DNA of 64,000 bases from Microbispora rosea subsp. aerata (lineage in GTDB: Bacteria; Actinomycetota; Actinomycetes; Streptosporangiales; Streptosporangiaceae): NCBI RefSeq assembly GCF_014647835.1, contig NZ_BMPY01000027.1, positions 1 to 64,000 of the forward strand. The letters run 5' to 3'. Under the pieces are notes generated by a model, which saw only the letters and a program-made list of their open reading frames with translations, made no database searches and was not told where the DNA came from. The first letter of the stretch is position 1. Every line of letters starts with the position of its first letter. Both the position numbers and the translations under genes were made by a program. Positions 36,846 to 45,646 of the stretch are shown here, in pieces.

Positions 36846-37744
36846 CGTCCCGCCCTCCTTCCGTGCGGGTCGAACACGTCGCGCAGGCCGTCGCCGAGCC
36901 AGTTGAAGGCCAGGGCCACGACGAGGACCACGAGCCCCGGCAGCAGCGCGGGATACACGTTCCCCGTGATGATCACCTTGGCTCCCTCGGAGATCATCCG
37001 ACCCCAGTCGGCCGTCGGCGGCTGCACGCCGATGCCCAGCGCGCTCAGGCTGGAGGAAAAGACGATCATGCCGCCGACGAGGCCGGTGCCGTACACGACG
37101 ATCTGGCCGAGGACGTTCGGCAGCACCTCGCGGAACAGGATCGAGAAGAACCCCGCACCGAGCGACACCGCGGCCTCGACGTACTCGCGGCCCCGCTGGA
37201 GCTTCACCTCCGCGAAGACCACCCTCGTGACGTACGGGACGGCCGAGAACACGATCGACAGCACGACCACCGGCGTGCCGGGGCCGAGGATCACCGCGAA
37301 GACCAGCGCGACGATGATCACGGGGAAGGCGAACATGATGTCCACGGTCCGCATGACCAGGCCCGCCGCCCGGTCGCCGGACAAGCCGGCGACAAGCGCG
37401 AGCACGCTGCCCACGACCGTGGACGCCAGCGAGGCGACGAGCGCGACGACCAGCGACGTGCGCCCTCCCCAGATCAGCCGGCTGAGGATGTCCCGGCCCA
37501 GCTCGTCGGTGCCGAGGAGGTGGCCCGGCGCGCCGACGCCCAGGTACTTCACGCCGCCGTCCGCCAGGTCGGGGTCGTACGGCGCCAGGACCGGGGCGAG
37601 CAGGCTCATCAGGACGAACCCGGCGATGAGCAGCAGCGCGATCGTGACCTGCGCGTTCACCCGCAGGCGGGAGCGGCGCCGGCGGGGCGCCGGCCTTCCG
37701 GGCGGCCGCGGCGCCCGGGTCTTGGGGGATGCGGTGAGAACCAC
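36842..37744 (-). CDS. Peptide-type ABC importer permease (DppC type), third system
   Basis: 300 residues with a GTG start at 37744, 7 bp after the partner permease. A basic N-terminus precedes the first helix (VTIALLLIAGFVLMSLLAPVLAPY); then HLLGTDELGRDILSRLIWGGRTSL, the coupling loop YVEAAVSLGAGFFSILF and LGIGVQPPTADWGRMI, ending NWLGDGLRDVFDPHGRR. All are DppC-type features. Confidence 0.92.
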   Translation of the reverse strand: MVLTASPKTRAPRPPGRPAPRRRRSRLRVNAQVTIALLLIAGFVLMSLLAPVLAPYDPDLADGGVKYLGVGAPGHLLGTDELGRDILSRLIWGGRTSLVVALVASLASTVVGSVLALVAGLSGDRAAGLVMRTVDIMFAFPVIIVALVFAVILGPGTPVVVLSIVFSAVPYVTRVVFAEVKLQRGREYVEAAVSLGAGFFSILFREVLPNVLGQIVVYGTGLVGGMIVFSSSLSALGIGVQPPTADWGRMISEGAKVIITGNVYPALLPGLVVLVVALAFNWLGDGLRDVFDPHGRRAGR

Positions 37745-37751
37745 TGCCGAC

Positions 37752-38702
37752 CTACCTCCTCAGCCGGGGGTTGAGAGCGTCCACCGTGACGTCGGTGAGC
37801 AGGTTGACGACGAGGTAGCACAGCGCCACGAGGATCACCCCGCCCTGGATGAGCGGGTAGTCCTTCCCGTTCACCGCGTTGACGAGCTGGGTGCCGATGC
37901 CGGGCCAGTTGAACACGCTCTCCACGAAGATCACGCCCGTGATCAGGGTGCCGATCTCCAGGCCGATGATGTTCACGACCGCCGGGAGGATGTTCCGCCC
38001 GATGTGCTTGCCGACGAGCCGCCGGCGCGGCACCCCCTGGGAGGCGAACGTGCGGACGTAGTCGCTGTGCGACTCCTGCACGATGCCGAGCCGGACGAAC
38101 CTGGCGAGCACGAGCGTCGAGATCAGCGCGGCCGACAGCCCCGGCAGCACCAGGTGGGCCAGCAGGTCGCCGAAGCCTCCGCCGTTCCTCGACTCCATGC
38201 CTGCGACCGGCAGCCAGCCCAGCCACAGGGAGAAGATCCAGATGAGGACCAGCCCGAACCAGTAGACCGACAGGTTGCTGCCCGTCTGGACGAACAGCAT
38301 CGCGAAGCGGTCCGGGAACCTCCGGTGGTTGATCCCCGCGATCACCCCGATGACGACCCCCAGGACGGCGCAGATCACCACGCCCGCCGCGGTCAGGATC
38401 AGGGTGTTGGCGAAGTTCGGCAGGAGGATGTCGAAGACCGGCTGGCCCTGCGCGATCGACAGGCCGCCGCCCGCCGTGAACAGGTCCTTCACCCACTTCG
38501 CGTACTGCTGCCACAGGGGCAGCGTGAGACCGTACGACGCGCGGATGACCTCCACCTGCTCCGGCGTGTGGTCCCGCGCGAACTGCGCCTCGATGGGGTC
38601 CCCGGGGGTCAGCCGGCCGACCAGGAAGGTCAGGACCGACACCACGAGGAGCACCGGGACGATGTTGAGCACCCGCCAGAGGATGTGCTTGAAGGTTCCC
38701 AT
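37752..38702 (-). CDS. Peptide-type ABC importer permease (DppB type), third system
   Basis: 316 residues beginning MGTFKHILWRVLNIVPVLLVVSVLTFLVGRLTPGDP, a standard DppB opening, with the coupling loop DYVRTFASQGVPRRRLVGKH and the motif ESVFNWPGIGTQLVNAVNGKDYPLIQG before the last helix. It lies 15 bp downstream of the binding-protein gene. Confidence 0.92.
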   Translation of the reverse strand: MGTFKHILWRVLNIVPVLLVVSVLTFLVGRLTPGDPIEAQFARDHTPEQVEVIRASYGLTLPLWQQYAKWVKDLFTAGGGLSIAQGQPVFDILLPNFANTLILTAAGVVICAVLGVVIGVIAGINHRRFPDRFAMLFVQTGSNLSVYWFGLVLIWIFSLWLGWLPVAGMESRNGGGFGDLLAHLVLPGLSAALISTLVLARFVRLGIVQESHSDYVRTFASQGVPRRRLVGKHIGRNILPAVVNIIGLEIGTLITGVIFVESVFNWPGIGTQLVNAVNGKDYPLIQGGVILVALCYLVVNLLTDVTVDALNPRLRR

Positions 38703-38717
38703 CGTCGTGACCCGGCC

Positions 38718-40331
38718 TCAGCCGGCCAGCCCGACCTTGGTCAGGTCGTACCAGTTGGTGGCGGCGTAGACGAAGCCCCGCACGTTCGGGCCCAGGGCGT
38801 AGTACCTGGTCAGCGACACCGCCGGGATGGCGATGGCCCCCTCGCGGACCTTCTTGTCGGCCTCCTTCCACAGCTCCAGCCGCTTGTCCTGGTCGGCCGT
38901 GTAGCGCGCCTTGTCCAGCGCCTCGGTGATCTCGGGGAAGTCGGCCGGGTCGAGGCCCTTGACCACGATGTTGGTGTAGTAGACCTGGTAGAGCCATTCG
39001 GCGTAGCTGCCGCCGTACTCGTCGATGCTCAGGCCGTCGTCCGGCTCGGGCTTGCCGAAGGCGCGGGCGACGTAGCTCGGGCGGTCGAGGGTGACGACCT
39101 TGACGTTCACGCCGATGCCCTTGAGCTGGCTCTGCAGCCACTCGGCCAGGTTCTGGTTGGCCACGTCGGCGACGATGGTGAAGCTGAGCGCGCCCTCGCC
39201 GTAGCCGGCCTCCTTCAGCAGGGCCTTGGCCGCCTCGGGGTCGTAGTCGAAGTCGCGGGCGGCGGGGTCGTAGGCCTCGTTGCCCGGCGGCAGGAGGGAG
39301 CCGAGCGGGACGGCGTGGCCGTTGTAGACCTCCTTGGCGAGCTTGCCGCGGTCGATGCCCTGGATGACGGCCTGCCGCACCCGCTTGTCCTGGAAGGCCT
39401 TGTTCTTGTAGTTGAACGTGAAGTACAGCAGCGCCGCACCGTGCCCCTCCGGCACCTGGAACCCGCGGGACTCCAGGGTGCTCACGTCCTCCGGCTGGAC
39501 ATAGCTGATGATGTCGGCCTCGCCGCTGAGCAGCGTCGCCAGCCGCGTCTGGTTGTTGGGGATGACGCGGAAGACCAGCTCGTCCAGGAGCGGCTTGGGC
39601 CCCCAGTAGCCGGGGTTCCTCTTCAGCACGATGCGGTCGCCGACCGTGCGGGAGACGAACGTGTACGGCCCGGTGCCGCTGGGGTGGTCGGCGAACCCGT
39701 CGTTGCCGTACTTCTCCCAGGTCGCCGGGTTGCCGATGGTCAGGGTGCTCATCGACTGGGCGAGGATCCTGGGGAACCCGAGGAAGGGCTTGGAGAAGCG
39801 GAACTCGTAGGTGTGGTCGTCGACGACCCGGCCCTTGACGAAGTCCCGGAACCAGGTGGCGAGCCTGGGCGCGCCGGTCTTGTCGTAGAACTCGTACGTG
39901 GGGTCGGTCACCCGGCGGACGTTCTTGTGCACCGACTCCGCGGTGAAGTCGGTGCCGTCGTGGAACTTGACCCCGCTTCGCAGGGTGAAGGTCCAGGTCG
40001 TGCCGTCGTCGGACGCCTTCCAGTCCGTGGCGAGGGCCGGGAGCAGCTTCGTCGGCCCCTCGGGGTCGGACAGGTCCTCCTTGACCAGGCCCTCGAAGAT
40101 GTTGCTCGACACCCGGTAGGTCTCCCAGTAGCCCTGCCGGTGCGGGTCGAGGGCGAGGGGTTCGAGATACAGGCCGCTCACGAGCGTGCCGCCCGCCTTG
40201 GGCGTCCCGCTCCCCTGCGACGCGCCCGCGGCGGTCCCGCCGTTCGCGCCGCCGCAGGCGGCCAGGACCAGAGCGCCGAGGAGCGCGACGATCCCGATGA
40301 CCGCCGGACGGCCACGTTGTGCCGATATCAC
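38718..40331 (-). CDS. Peptide-type ABC substrate-binding lipoprotein, third system
   Basis: 537 residues from a GTG at 40331 preceded by GAGAGGA. Signal peptide with lipobox LVLAACG. Family-5 motifs: LLPALATDWKASDDGTTWTFTLRSGVKFHDGTDFTAESV, HPSGTGPYTFVSRTVGDRIVLKRNPGYWG and KRLELWKEADKKVREGAIAIPAVSLTRYYAL. It follows three monooxygenase genes, so its ligand is probably their substrate or a precursor; that is inference from context. Confidence 0.92.
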   Translation of the reverse strand: MISAQRGRPAVIGIVALLGALVLAACGGANGGTAAGASQGSGTPKAGGTLVSGLYLEPLALDPHRQGYWETYRVSSNIFEGLVKEDLSDPEGPTKLLPALATDWKASDDGTTWTFTLRSGVKFHDGTDFTAESVHKNVRRVTDPTYEFYDKTGAPRLATWFRDFVKGRVVDDHTYEFRFSKPFLGFPRILAQSMSTLTIGNPATWEKYGNDGFADHPSGTGPYTFVSRTVGDRIVLKRNPGYWGPKPLLDELVFRVIPNNQTRLATLLSGEADIISYVQPEDVSTLESRGFQVPEGHGAALLYFTFNYKNKAFQDKRVRQAVIQGIDRGKLAKEVYNGHAVPLGSLLPPGNEAYDPAARDFDYDPEAAKALLKEAGYGEGALSFTIVADVANQNLAEWLQSQLKGIGVNVKVVTLDRPSYVARAFGKPEPDDGLSIDEYGGSYAEWLYQVYYTNIVVKGLDPADFPEITEALDKARYTADQDKRLELWKEADKKVREGAIAIPAVSLTRYYALGPNVRGFVYAATNWYDLTKVGLAG

Positions 40332-40390
40332 GATGTTGTCCTCTCCATGGGGGGAGCCGGCGGGACCGGCCCGCCGGCGGGGATGGGAAG

Positions 40391-41449
40391 TCAGAAGGAG
40401 GGGGTGAAGGCCAGCGGCGGCTGCGGCTGCGGGGGCGGGAAGGCCGGGCGGGCGCCGCCGAGCAGGCGGGCGGGCTCCGGCAGCGCGAGACGCTCGCGCA
40501 GCGTGCGTCCCTCCGCCGTGCGCACGATCCCGAGGTCGGCCAGGCGCGGGACGAGCCCGTCGACGACGTCGAAGACGTCCGCGTCCGCGTCCGGCCGCAG
40601 GAGGATGCCGTCCACGCCCGCGCGGGCGGCCGCCGACTCGGCCGCCGCGAGGGCGGCGTCGCCGCCGTCGACCGTCACGCGGACGAAGAGCAGGGGCCGC
40701 CGGCCGTCCCCGGCCAACCGGGACGACCGGGCCGCGTCGAGCGCCGCGACGGCCTGCGCGATCCGCTCGGGCTCGGCGTCGCCGAACACGACCAGGTCGG
40801 CCACCTCCCCCGCCGTCGCGGCCTCCTCCGGGGAGCCCGCGTACCAGGCCAGGACGGGCGAGCCCTGCGGGGTGGACGGCACGGTGAGCGGCCCGGCGAC
40901 GTCGAAGACGCCCCGGTGGTCGACGTGCACGATCTGCTCGGCGCGCGCGAAGATCCGGGTCTCGTGGTCGGCGACGATCGACTCGTGCGGCCAGCTCTGC
41001 CACAGCTTCTGGACGGCGACGGCCGCGTCGCGGGTGGTGCCGGCCTCCAGCGGCGCGCCCTCGGTCAGGCCCGCGCCGCCCCACGCCGTGTCCCCCGGGG
41101 CGTACGCGTCGCGGACGCCGAGGATGAGGCCGGAGCGGCCGCGGGACAGGTGGTCGAGCGAGGCGACGCGGCGGGCCAGGTTGTAGGGGTGGTCCCGGTG
41201 CGGGGCGGCGGCCGCGAGGAACGCCGTGCCGGGCGCGTGCGCGGCGAGGAACGCGGCGGCGACCGTGGGCTCCACGGTACGGCCGCCGGGGGCGGATCCG
41301 TCGATCCTGTCGATGCCGGCGACGACGAACGCCGCCCCCGTGCCGTCGAGCCGGGAGGCCGGCCCGGGGTCCGCGATCAGCGCGGCCAGGTGCTCTCCCC
41401 CGAGGCCGATGGCCAGGTACGTGGAGGTGTCTGCGGTGGTCTCACCCAT
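40391..41449 (-). CDS. LLM-class monooxygenase-like protein
   Basis: 352 residues with luciferase-like features in the middle (YNLARRVASLDHLSRGRSGLILGVRDAY, QKLWQSWPHESIVAD, QGSPVLAWYAGSPEEAATAGEVADLVVFG) but a divergent N-terminus and a C-terminal extension rich in proline. It resembles the NtaA/DszA branch, shortened, and lacks the usual second half of the conserved C-terminus. It may be a subunit or a degenerate relative of the adjacent LLM enzyme encoded 52 bp upstream. The ribosome binding site is weak. Confidence 0.8.
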   Translation of the reverse strand: MGETTADTSTYLAIGLGGEHLAALIADPGPASRLDGTGAAFVVAGIDRIDGSAPGGRTVEPTVAAAFLAAHAPGTAFLAAAAPHRDHPYNLARRVASLDHLSRGRSGLILGVRDAYAPGDTAWGGAGLTEGAPLEAGTTRDAAVAVQKLWQSWPHESIVADHETRIFARAEQIVHVDHRGVFDVAGPLTVPSTPQGSPVLAWYAGSPEEAATAGEVADLVVFGDAEPERIAQAVAALDAARSSRLAGDGRRPLLFVRVTVDGGDAALAAAESAAARAGVDGILLRPDADADVFDVVDGLVPRLADLGIVRTAEGRTLRERLALPEPARLLGGARPAFPPPQPQPPLAFTPSF

Positions 41450-41501
41450 GTGCGGGGCTTTCTGGTGATGGGTCGGTGGGGTCTGGGTGCGGGAGGGGAG
41501 C

Positions 41502-42779
41502 TCAGGCGGAGGCCGCCTGGAAGTGCCCGCGGAGGGTGTCGGTCGTGTATTCGTGCCGGAAGAGGCCGCGCTTGCGCAGCAGCGGGACGACCTCGTCGGC
41601 GATCACTTCGAGCCCGTCGGCGAGCAGGTCGGGCTGGAGGTTGAACCCGTCGACCGCGCCGGACCTGTACCAGTCCTCGATGTGGTCCACGAGCTGCTCG
41701 GGGGTGCCGACGAAGCCGCTGTGCCCCGAGCCGGTGTACCTGGTCTGCCGCAGGTACTCGCGCACGGTCGGGTCGGTCTTGCGGATCTGCTCGTAGATGG
41801 ACTGGCGGAAGCCGATGCTGCCCCCGGAGGAGGCGGGGTCGACGATCGCGGCGAGGACCTCTTCGGGGAACTTCTCGTCGAGGTCGAGCGTCGAGACGTC
41901 GTATCCGATCGCCTGGGACAGCCACTGCACCGAGTACGACGCCGGGCCGAGGTCGTGCAGCTCGTCGCTGCGGCGCCGGGCCTCCTCCTCGGTGCTGCCG
42001 AGGCTCAGCAGGAGCCCGGGCAGGATCTTGACCGAGTCCGGCGAGCGGCCCGCCTCGATCGCGTGCCGCTTCACCTCGCGGTAGTGCTTGATCGCGCCCT
42101 CTTTGGTGAGCTCGGCCGCGAACACCCCCTCGGCCCGGCGGCCGGCGAGCACCCGCCCCTTGGGCGAGCCGCCGGCCTGGAGCAGCACCGGGTGGCCCTG
42201 CTTGGACGGGGGCACCCGGAGCCGTCCCTCCAGGTCGAAGAACTCGCCGTGGTGGCGGACCTCCTCGCCGGTCCGCGCCGACTCCCACAGCGCGAGGACG
42301 AGGTCGACGAACTCCGCGGCCCTGTCGTACCTGTCGTCGCGGGCGGGGACCTCCGGGAGGCCGAAGTTGCGGGCGGCCGCCCCCTCGCGCGTCGTCACGA
42401 TGTTCCATCCGGCCCGCCCGCCGGACAGGTAGTCGAAGGACAGCAGGCGCTGCGCCAGGTCGAACGGGTCGTTCAGCGTGGTGGACGCGGTGGCGATCAG
42501 GCCGATGCGCTCGGTCGCGGCGGCGACGTGGCTCCAGTTGACCGTCGGCTCCAGCCGGCCTGCGTTGGCGTCGTAGGAGGGGTTGCCGAGGGCCGGCGCG
42601 TCGGCGAGGAAGACCGCGTCCAGGGTGGCCCGCTCGGCCACCCGCCCGATCCGCTTCCAGTAGTCGGCGTCCACGAAGGAGTCCTGGTGGAGGCGCCGGG
42701 ACTGCCAGGCGGCCGGCAGGTAGCCGAGCACCAGGACGTTGACCCCGAGGATGACGTGACCCGTGCGTGTGTCGGACAT
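41502..42779 (-). CDS. LLM monooxygenase of the NtaA/SnaA/DszA family
   Basis: 425 residues with all blocks of the family: RATLDAVFLADAPALG, LIATASTTLNDPFDLAQRLLSFDYLSGGRAGWNIVTT, AARNFGLPEVPARDDRYDRAAEFVDLVLALWES and LQAGGSPKGRVLAGRRAEGVF, ending VPLLRKRGLFRHEYTTDTLRGHF. These proteins use FMNH2 from a partner reductase to oxygenate sulfones, nitrilotriacetate-like compounds and others. Being next to an SfnB/DszC-like gene, it could continue oxidation of the same sulfur compound. Ribosome binding site AAAGG. Confidence 0.92.
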   Translation of the reverse strand: MSDTRTGHVILGVNVLVLGYLPAAWQSRRLHQDSFVDADYWKRIGRVAERATLDAVFLADAPALGNPSYDANAGRLEPTVNWSHVAAATERIGLIATASTTLNDPFDLAQRLLSFDYLSGGRAGWNIVTTREGAAARNFGLPEVPARDDRYDRAAEFVDLVLALWESARTGEEVRHHGEFFDLEGRLRVPPSKQGHPVLLQAGGSPKGRVLAGRRAEGVFAAELTKEGAIKHYREVKRHAIEAGRSPDSVKILPGLLLSLGSTEEEARRRSDELHDLGPASYSVQWLSQAIGYDVSTLDLDEKFPEEVLAAIVDPASSGGSIGFRQSIYEQIRKTDPTVREYLRQTRYTGSGHSGFVGTPEQLVDHIEDWYRSGAVDGFNLQPDLLADGLEVIADEVVPLLRKRGLFRHEYTTDTLRGHFQAASA

Positions 42780-42793
42780 CGTTGGACCTTTCG

Positions 42794-44023
42794 TCACTCG
42801 CTCTGGCCGGCGGAGAACGCGTAGACCTTGGCCGGATCGGCGTCGTTCACGTGCCAGTCGCCGAGGATGCGTTCCTTGTAGACACGGGGGTTGTGCGAGG
42901 CGAGCGTGCGGGCGTTGCGCCAGTGCCGGTCGAGCAGCAGGTCCTCGGAGACGCCGGAGGAGCCGAGCGCGTCGAAGACGATGGTCGTGGCCCGCAGCGC
43001 CGCCTCGATGATCACGAGCTGGGCCTGGGTGGTGGCGACGTGCCCGTCGAGCAGCGCCCGCTTCACCTCCTCCTCCCCGCCCTCGATGCGGGCGTGCGCG
43101 ACGGCGTCCAGCGTCGCGGTGGAGGCCGACAGCGCGGCCCGCGCGCCGAACGCGTCGGCGGACACCTTGCCGATGACCTGCAGCAGCTGCGGGTCCTCGC
43201 TCGCGCTCGCGGCCAGGCCGTGGCTGTAGTTGCGCTTGCGGGCCTTCAGCGCCGCGATCCCGTCGCGCAGCGTCGCCTCGGTGATGCCGGCGAGGATCGC
43301 CAGCAGCGCGGTCTGGTAGAAGAGCCCCTGGTAGGGGAAGCGGTCGGAGGCGGGGAAGACGTGCTCGGCCTCCACCCGGGCGCCGGTGTAGTTCGCGCTG
43401 CCGCTCGCCGTGGTCTTCTGGCCGAAGCCCCGCCAGTCGTCCACCAGGCTCACGCCGGGCTGGTCCGCCTTCACCAGCGCGGTGGTGGGCACCCCGTCGG
43501 GGGTGACCGCGAGCACGTCCAGCCAGTCGGCGTACAGGCTGCCGGTGGCGTAGTACTTGGCGCCGGTCAGCAGCCAGTGGTCGCCCTCGGGGACGAGCTT
43601 GGTCTGGATGTTGGCGTACGTGCCGTTGTTGGCCTCGGTCCAGCCGCCTCCGACGAACTCGCCGGCGAGGAACCTCTCGATCCAGGCGTCCGTCGCGGCG
43701 GTACGCGGGGCGTTCAGCCGGTCCTCCACGAACGCCAGGTGGTTGCGCCACACGTGGGCGACGTTCGGGTCGGCGGCGCCGAGCTCGCGCAGGAGGTCGA
43801 AGGTCTGCCGCAGCGACGCGCCGAACCCGCCGAGCTCGCGGGGGATGCGGACCGCGCCGAAGCGCGCGTCGATCAGCCACCTGACCTGCTCGTAGGGGAA
43901 GACGCGGCCCTTCTCGCGTTCCAGGTTGCCCTCGGCGATCTTGTCGAAGACGGGACGGAACCGCTCGCGCAGCTCATCGAGGTCGGCGGTGGCATGCCGA
44001 AGCGAAGACGTGGTACCAGACAT
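42794..44023 (-). CDS. SfnB/DszC-like FMNH2-dependent monooxygenase (acyl-CoA dehydrogenase fold)
   Basis: 409 residues with the acyl-CoA dehydrogenase fold but the sequence style of SfnB/DszC flavin monooxygenases: FGAVRIPRELGGFGASLRQTFDLLRELGAADPNVAHVWRNHLAFVE, FVGGGWTEANNG, WLLTGAKYYATGSLYADWLDVLA and LQVIGKVSADAFGARAAL. DszC-type enzymes oxidise sulfides to sulfoxides and sulfones; SfnB acts in dimethylsulfone use. It is the first protein-coding gene after the leader peptide at 44305-44379 and so heads the long operon. No acyl-CoA role is expected. Confidence 0.88.
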   Translation of the reverse strand: MSGTTSSLRHATADLDELRERFRPVFDKIAEGNLEREKGRVFPYEQVRWLIDARFGAVRIPRELGGFGASLRQTFDLLRELGAADPNVAHVWRNHLAFVEDRLNAPRTAATDAWIERFLAGEFVGGGWTEANNGTYANIQTKLVPEGDHWLLTGAKYYATGSLYADWLDVLAVTPDGVPTTALVKADQPGVSLVDDWRGFGQKTTASGSANYTGARVEAEHVFPASDRFPYQGLFYQTALLAILAGITEATLRDGIAALKARKRNYSHGLAASASEDPQLLQVIGKVSADAFGARAALSASTATLDAVAHARIEGGEEEVKRALLDGHVATTQAQLVIIEAALRATTIVFDALGSSGVSEDLLLDRHWRNARTLASHNPRVYKERILGDWHVNDADPAKVYAFSAGQSE

Positions 44024-44264
44024 GTGCCATCTTTTCGTGTCGGAGGCCGGGCGATCGTGGATGTCCCGGACCTCTCCGGGCGTCACGGAGTAGTGGTCGC
44101 CCCGGGCAGGAGAAAAGCCCAGGGCAGGAGAGATCGGTCAAGGCTGACCCGCAGGCATCCCGGCGGAGCGCGGAGCCACGAGGTGGCGCCTTGAGGTGGG
44201 AGAGGAAGGTGTCGGAATCCGGACGGGGATTCACCGGTGGCGGACACGTGACCGCCGGCCGCCG

Positions 44265-44284
44265 CGCCGGCGCCGATGCCGGCG
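44265..44284 (-). other. GC hairpin 20 nt after leader peptide 1
   Basis: A 7-bp stem CGCCGGC with a 6-nt loop lies between the leader ORF and the SfnB-like gene. A similar hairpin follows the second leader peptide. Such a structure could be the attenuator half of a translation-coupled switch, though it has no T-run. The remaining sequence from here to 44023 shows no other gene. Confidence 0.4.
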
Positions 44285-44304
44285 GGGCGGTGAATGCGGC
44301 GGCG

Positions 44305-44379
44305 TCAGCGACAGCGGTTGCTGGCCACGCGCATGAGGTCGACCACGCGTCGGACAGTCAGAGCGACGGTTCCGGACAT
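44305..44379 (-). CDS. Leader peptide 1 (24 aa) of the organosulfur operon
   Basis: An ATG at 44379 opens 24 codons ending in NRCR-stop. The core TVRRVVDLMRVAS matches the RRxxVDLxRVxS pattern of the short leader peptides annotated before sulfur-assimilation genes in Streptomyces and relatives; the near-terminal Cys is also typical. No Shine-Dalgarno sequence is obvious; a TAGGAA hexamer that is part of the palindrome at 44391-44407 lies nine bases before the ATG, so a leaderless transcript is possible. It precedes the SfnB-like gene by 281 bp, with a hairpin in between. It probably senses cysteine supply through its Cys codon, by analogy with cysteine-responsive small ORFs of mycobacteria. 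Confidence 0.78.
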   Translation of the reverse strand: MSGTVALTVRRVVDLMRVASNRCR

Positions 44380-44390
44380 ACCCTTAATTT

Positions 44391-44407
44391 CCTACATACT
44401 TTGTAGG
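44391..44407. promoter_or_regulatory. Shared palindrome CCTAC-N7-GTAGG, site 1
   Basis: Perfect 5-bp arms around ATACTTT, flanked by TTT on both sides. It covers the presumed core promoter of leader peptide 1, the position expected of a repressor site. The same element occurs upstream of other sulfur genes in this window. Confidence 0.75.
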
Positions 44408-44509
44408 TTTCGCAACTGTGTCTCGCTTTTCGAGACGATCTCGGCAGGTGGACCACGTCGCGACGCCCGTCCTCGCCGCGGCCGGGCGTGTCCCCTGCGA
44501 ACGGCAACA

Positions 44510-44539
44510 GGGCGGCCTCCCGTTCCCGGGAGACCGCCC
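44510..44539 (-). terminator. Terminator of the GST operon
   Basis: Two stacked 6-bp stems (GGGCGG and CTCCCG with their complements) separated by one mismatched pair, closing a 4-nt loop, 95 bp after the GST stop. It separates the GST operon from the next transcription unit that begins at 44.4 kb. Confidence 0.7.
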
Positions 44540-44634
44540 CAGTTGTCCGATCCGGTCGCCGCCTCCCGGCGGCCGGCGCCCGGTCGGGGGGACATCCTCG
44601 CCGACCGGAGTCCTCGTCGCTCGAGAGCAGCGCG

Positions 44635-45609
44635 CTAGGCGTTCCCTCCGCCGATCGCCTCGCGTCCGTGCGGCTCGTCCCAGTCGCCCTCGTGCGGCTC
44701 GACCGCGATCCGCACCGGACCGCCGTCCGCACGGGCGGGCGCGGCGGTGAGCCGGAACGCGGCGAAGTCGGTGGTCTCGCGGAACGCGGGGATCTGGTAC
44801 AGCTCGCGGGCGTACGCCCAGAGGTGGGGGTAGGAGGTGAGCGGGCGCTCGGTGATCCCGGCGAGCGGGTTGTGCAGCAGGTCGTATCTGACCAGGACCA
44901 CCCACAGCTGCACGTCTGACTCGGTGATGCGGTCCCCGAACAGGTACCGGCGTCCGGCCAGGCGGGCGTCGTAGCGGTCCAGCGCCGCGGCCACCCCGGC
45001 GCGCCGCCGCTCGTACTCCTCCTGGGTGGCGGCCCTGGCGACCTGATGCACGGCCTGGCTGAGATCGCGCGCGATCTCCTCGTCCAGGGCCTCGATCTCC
45101 TCGCGCAGGTCCACGGGGTAGAGGTCCGTGGTGGCCCACCGGGCGAACGCGGTGCCGAGGTCGAAGGGGATCCGCGCGAAGTCGTTGCTGACGATCCGGC
45201 TCGTCCGCCGGTCCCACAGCAGCGGCACCGAGATGTGGCCGGGGTATCCGGGCTCGGTGGCCTCGTACGCTTCGCTGAGGAGCGTGAAGCCGTTGACCGG
45301 GTCGGGCCCGCGCCGCTCGCGGAAGGCCCAGCCGCGCCCGTCCCGGTCGTCGTCCACGTAGGACACCGACACGACGTCCCGCAGCCCCGCGAGGTTGCGC
45401 ACGATGACGGTGCGCTGCGCCCACGGACAGGTGAAGGAGGCGTACAGGTGGTAGCGGCCGGGCTCGGCGGGGTGGCCGCCGGAGCCGTCGGCGGTGATCC
45501 GGCCCTGGAAGGGGTACAGAGGCCCGGGCCGGTCGGTCCTGCCCGGCCCGTACGGACCGTAGGTGGCGACGTCCGCGGGGCTCGCGTACGCGGGCGCCTG
45601 GGTGGTCAT
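44635..45609 (-). CDS. Xi-class glutathione S-transferase family protein (glutathionyl-hydroquinone reductase type)
   Basis: 324 residues. The N-terminal thioredoxin-like domain has the catalytic TCPWAQR motif of xi-class enzymes, followed by VPLLWDRRTSRIVSNDFARI; the helical domain carries RRYLFGDRITESDVQLWVVLVRYD and NPLAGITERPLTSYPHLWAYARELYQIPAF. In glutathione users these reduce glutathionyl-hydroquinones; actinomycetes usually make mycothiol, so here a mycothiol-linked role is more likely. It starts behind AAGGAGG, 37 bp after the FMN reductase gene, and is the last gene of its operon. A link to sulfur scavenging, for example freeing thiol adducts, is inferred from the operon. Confidence 0.9.
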   Translation of the reverse strand: MTTQAPAYASPADVATYGPYGPGRTDRPGPLYPFQGRITADGSGGHPAEPGRYHLYASFTCPWAQRTVIVRNLAGLRDVVSVSYVDDDRDGRGWAFRERRGPDPVNGFTLLSEAYEATEPGYPGHISVPLLWDRRTSRIVSNDFARIPFDLGTAFARWATTDLYPVDLREEIEALDEEIARDLSQAVHQVARAATQEEYERRRAGVAAALDRYDARLAGRRYLFGDRITESDVQLWVVLVRYDLLHNPLAGITERPLTSYPHLWAYARELYQIPAFRETTDFAAFRLTAAPARADGGPVRIAVEPHEGDWDEPHGREAIGGGNA

Positions 45610-45646
45610 GAAGCCTCCTTGAGGTCGGCCGATGGTGGTCGGAAGG

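Noticed and set aside
34479-41186. A 2235-codon plus-strand frame opposite the third importer block
   Set aside because: Antisense to well-supported ABC and monooxygenase genes; no domains.
42794-44023. Annotation of the SfnB/DszC-like gene as an acyl-CoA dehydrogenase of fatty acid metabolism
   Set aside because: The fold is shared, but the sequence blocks and the surrounding LLM, flavin reductase and leader-peptide context fit the FMNH2-dependent sulfur monooxygenases.
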